This document shows positions 5,502-7,129 of a stretch of DNA of 7,129 bases, one piece after another; the first letter of the stretch is position 1, and every line of letters starts with the position of its first letter. This stretch comes from an uncultured Bermanella sp. (GTDB lineage: Bacteria; Pseudomonadota; Gammaproteobacteria; Pseudomonadales; Oceanobacteraceae). The stretch covers positions 1-7,129 of the forward strand of contig CAJXIK010000104.1 of assembly GCA_913054445.1 (NCBI GenBank), given 5' to 3'. The notes below the pieces were generated by a model. It was not told the DNA's origin. It searched no databases and was given only the letters and a program-made list of their open reading frames with translations. Position numbers and translations under genes: made by a program.

Positions 5502-7129
5502 ATGCTAAGCCACATATCCATCAAGGACTTCACCATAGTCGACGCCCTCGAACTGGACTTAAAGGCTGGCTTTAGTGCCATGACCGGAGAGACCGGTGCC
5601 GGCAAGTCCATCATGCTCGATGCCCTGTCGCTGGCCACCGGCAGTAAGAGCGATGCCCGCCAGGTTCGCCCGGGTGCCAGCAAGGCCGAGATTTACGCCT
5701 GCTTCGAGCTAGCAGAGCACGGCCCGGTCAAAGACTGGCTGCTTAATAACGACATGGACGGCGACCAAGAGCAACTCATCCTGTCACGCATCATCACCAG
5801 CGAAGGGCGCAGCCGTGGCTACATCAACGGTCGCCCGGCACCGCTCCAGCAACTTAAAGAACTGGGCGCTCAATTGCTGGACATTCACGGCCAGCACGCG
5901 CATCAGGCCCTACTACAAAAAGACAGCCCCAGAGACCTGCTCGATAACTTTGGCCACTACCAAAAACTGCTGACAGACACTAAGGCCAGCTACCAGCACT
6001 GGCAGAGCCTAAAGAAGCGGGTACACCTACTGCAAAACCGCAACCAAGAAGGCCAGGCTAGGGTGCAGCTGCTGGAATATCAGGTGCAGGAATTAACCCT
6101 GCTAGACCTAGGCGAAGGCGAGGTGGAGGCACTCGAAGCCGAACAGAAACGACTGGCCAACGCCGAAGGGCACCTGCTCAACGCCCAGCAGGCCCTGCAT
6201 CTTTGCCAGAACGACGACCAACAAAACGATGCCTACCAGGCCATTCAATACGCCCTGCAAAAGCTCGACCCACTGATGGACAGCACACCGGCCCTAGCCG
6301 CGACCCACGAGCTGCTTAATCAGGCCTATGTGATCATAGATGAAGCCTGTAACGAGCTGAGCCACTACATCGACGGCTTCGAGATTAATCCGCAGCGCCT
6401 GCAACAAGTGGAAGAGCGCCTCAACGCCATCTACGAGTTGGCCCGCAAAAACAAGGTTAAACCCGAGGCCCTAACTGCGCTACAGGGCAGCCTCATGGCC
6501 GAACTAAATTCCCTGTGTGGCCAGGACCAATCCCTAGATGAGCTATTAATAGAGTTAGACAAGGCCGAGCAGGTCTTCGGCGGCCTAGGGCAGAGTTTAA
6601 GCAGCGCGCGCAGCAAGGCCGCGAGTAAACTGGGCAACGCATTAATCAAGCAACTCAAGCAGCTCGCACTAGACAAGGCGCAGGTTAAATTTGAGGTGGA
6701 CGCGCTGCCCATACATAAAGCCAACCAACACGGCCTAGATGAGATTCGCTTCTTAGTGAGCCTTAACCCAGGCCAACCCTTGCAGCCGCTGCACAAGGTC
6801 GCATCCGGCGGCGAACTATCACGCATTAGCCTAGCCCTACAGATTTTGATACAGCAAGGTGCGGACACACTGATATTTGATGAGATCGATGTGGGGGTGG
6901 GCGGTGCCACCGCCGAGCGCATGGGCCGCCTGCTAAAACAACTGGGCAAGCACAAGCAAGTGATTAGCGTCACCCATCAGCCTCAGGTCGCCGCCCTCGC
7001 CCACCAGCACTTGTTAGTAAATAAACTCAGCGCCAATCAACAAACCCGCACCCAAATACGCAACCTTAATTCGCAACAGCGTCAGCAGGAGCTGGCGCGC
7101 ATGTTGGGTGGACTGGAGATTAACGAGCT
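5502..7129 (+). CDS. recN: DNA repair protein RecN, 3' end cut by window edge
   Basis: RecN is an SMC-like ATPase that gathers at double-strand breaks and promotes recombinational repair under SOS. The frame from ATG 5502 is open for 542 codons to the window end and would lack only about 10-20 residues of the usual 550-560. It starts with MLSHISIKDFTIVDALELD, typical of the family. The Walker A motif GETGAGKS is at 29-36 and the conserved LDIHGQHAHQALL follows near 127-139. A long helical, Gln/Leu-rich coiled-coil arm fills about 150-360. The ABC signature SGGELS is at 435-440, Walker B LIFDEID at 457-463 (D460, E461) and the switch His at 492 in SVTHQPQVAALAHQH. No frame break or missing motif is seen. 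Translation signals are modest (GGGTG and GAG shortly before the ATG). It is transcribed divergently from grpE behind two LexA boxes. Confidence 0.97.
   Translation, partial: MLSHISIKDFTIVDALELDLKAGFSAMTGETGAGKSIMLDALSLATGSKSDARQVRPGASKAEIYACFELAEHGPVKDWLLNNDMDGDQEQLILSRIITSEGRSRGYINGRPAPLQQLKELGAQLLDIHGQHAHQALLQKDSPRDLLDNFGHYQKLLTDTKASYQHWQSLKKRVHLLQNRNQEGQARVQLLEYQVQELTLLDLGEGEVEALEAEQKRLANAEGHLLNAQQALHLCQNDDQQNDAYQAIQYALQKLDPLMDSTPALAATHELLNQAYVIIDEACNELSHYIDGFEINPQRLQQVEERLNAIYELARKNKVKPEALTALQGSLMAELNSLCGQDQSLDELLIELDKAEQVFGGLGQSLSSARSKAASKLGNALIKQLKQLALDKAQVKFEVDALPIHKANQHGLDEIRFLVSLNPGQPLQPLHKVASGGELSRISLALQILIQQGADTLIFDEIDVGVGGATAERMGRLLKQLGKHKQVISVTHQPQVAALAHQHLLVNKLSANQQTRTQIRNLNSQQRQQELARMLGGLEINE

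Noticed and set aside
5468..5683. 71-residue minus-strand open frame over the recN start
   Set aside because: It overlaps the recN Walker A region in antisense and the LexA box region; no ribosome site or family resemblance.
6431..6973. 180-residue open frame antisense to recN
   Set aside because: Ser/Leu/Cys-rich composition typical of the complement of a helical Gln/Leu-rich gene; recN on the other strand is fully open with conserved ATPase motifs.
1..7129. CRISPR array, tRNA/rRNA genes, insertion sequence or phage genes
   Set aside because: No regularly spaced repeats, RNA gene signatures, transposase motifs or phage-type genes were seen; apart from intergenic elements the window is conserved housekeeping genes.

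Overview
The window comes from a gammaproteobacterium, most probably a marine or aquatic relative of the Pseudomonadales/Cellvibrionales type. The evidence is gene order and protein family: grpE-dnaK-dnaJ-dapB on the minus strand, with recN diverging from grpE on the plus strand. This matches the arrangement I recall from Pseudomonas. Base composition looks moderate (roughly half GC by eye), and the proteins are close to the E. coli/Pseudomonas versions by motif. I cannot name the genus from sequence alone.

Layout from left to right. Positions 1-485 (minus) hold the 5' two-thirds or more of a DUF1439 (YceB-like) exported protein gene, cut by the window edge. Positions 486-630 are intergenic. 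They hold a perfect 17-bp inverted repeat with a plus-strand T tract and a REP-like doublet that doubles as the dapB terminator and overlaps the dapB stop codon. dapB (631-1431), dnaJ (1501-2622), dnaK (2712-4637) and grpE (4787-5362) follow, all on the minus strand and all intact. A clear intrinsic terminator separates dnaJ from dapB. A stable hairpin with no T tract sits between dnaK and dnaJ. The 139-base region 5363-5501 is a divergent control region. recN (5502 to the window end, plus) is complete except for its last dozen or so codons. No stretch of 300 bases or more lacks a gene.

How the genes work together. GrpE, DnaK and DnaJ form one complete Hsp70 machine: J-protein, ATPase chaperone and nucleotide exchange factor. 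A very good sigma-32 heat-shock promoter lies before grpE. A second, weaker sigma-32-like promoter with the same 13-base spacing lies before dnaK. RecN, a double-strand-break repair SMC-like ATPase, is expressed in the other direction behind two abutting LexA-type boxes. The region between grpE and recN is therefore a compact switch, with heat shock on one side and SOS on the other. DapB (lysine and meso-diaminopimelate synthesis) follows dnaJ but is shielded by a terminator.

I do not see a new defence, mobile or biosynthetic system here. The most interesting signals are in the intergenic regions: the tandem LexA boxes, the two sigma-32-like promoters, the REP-like doublet fused to the dapB stop, an apparently orphan plus-strand terminator, and a DUF1439 gene where carA is expected.
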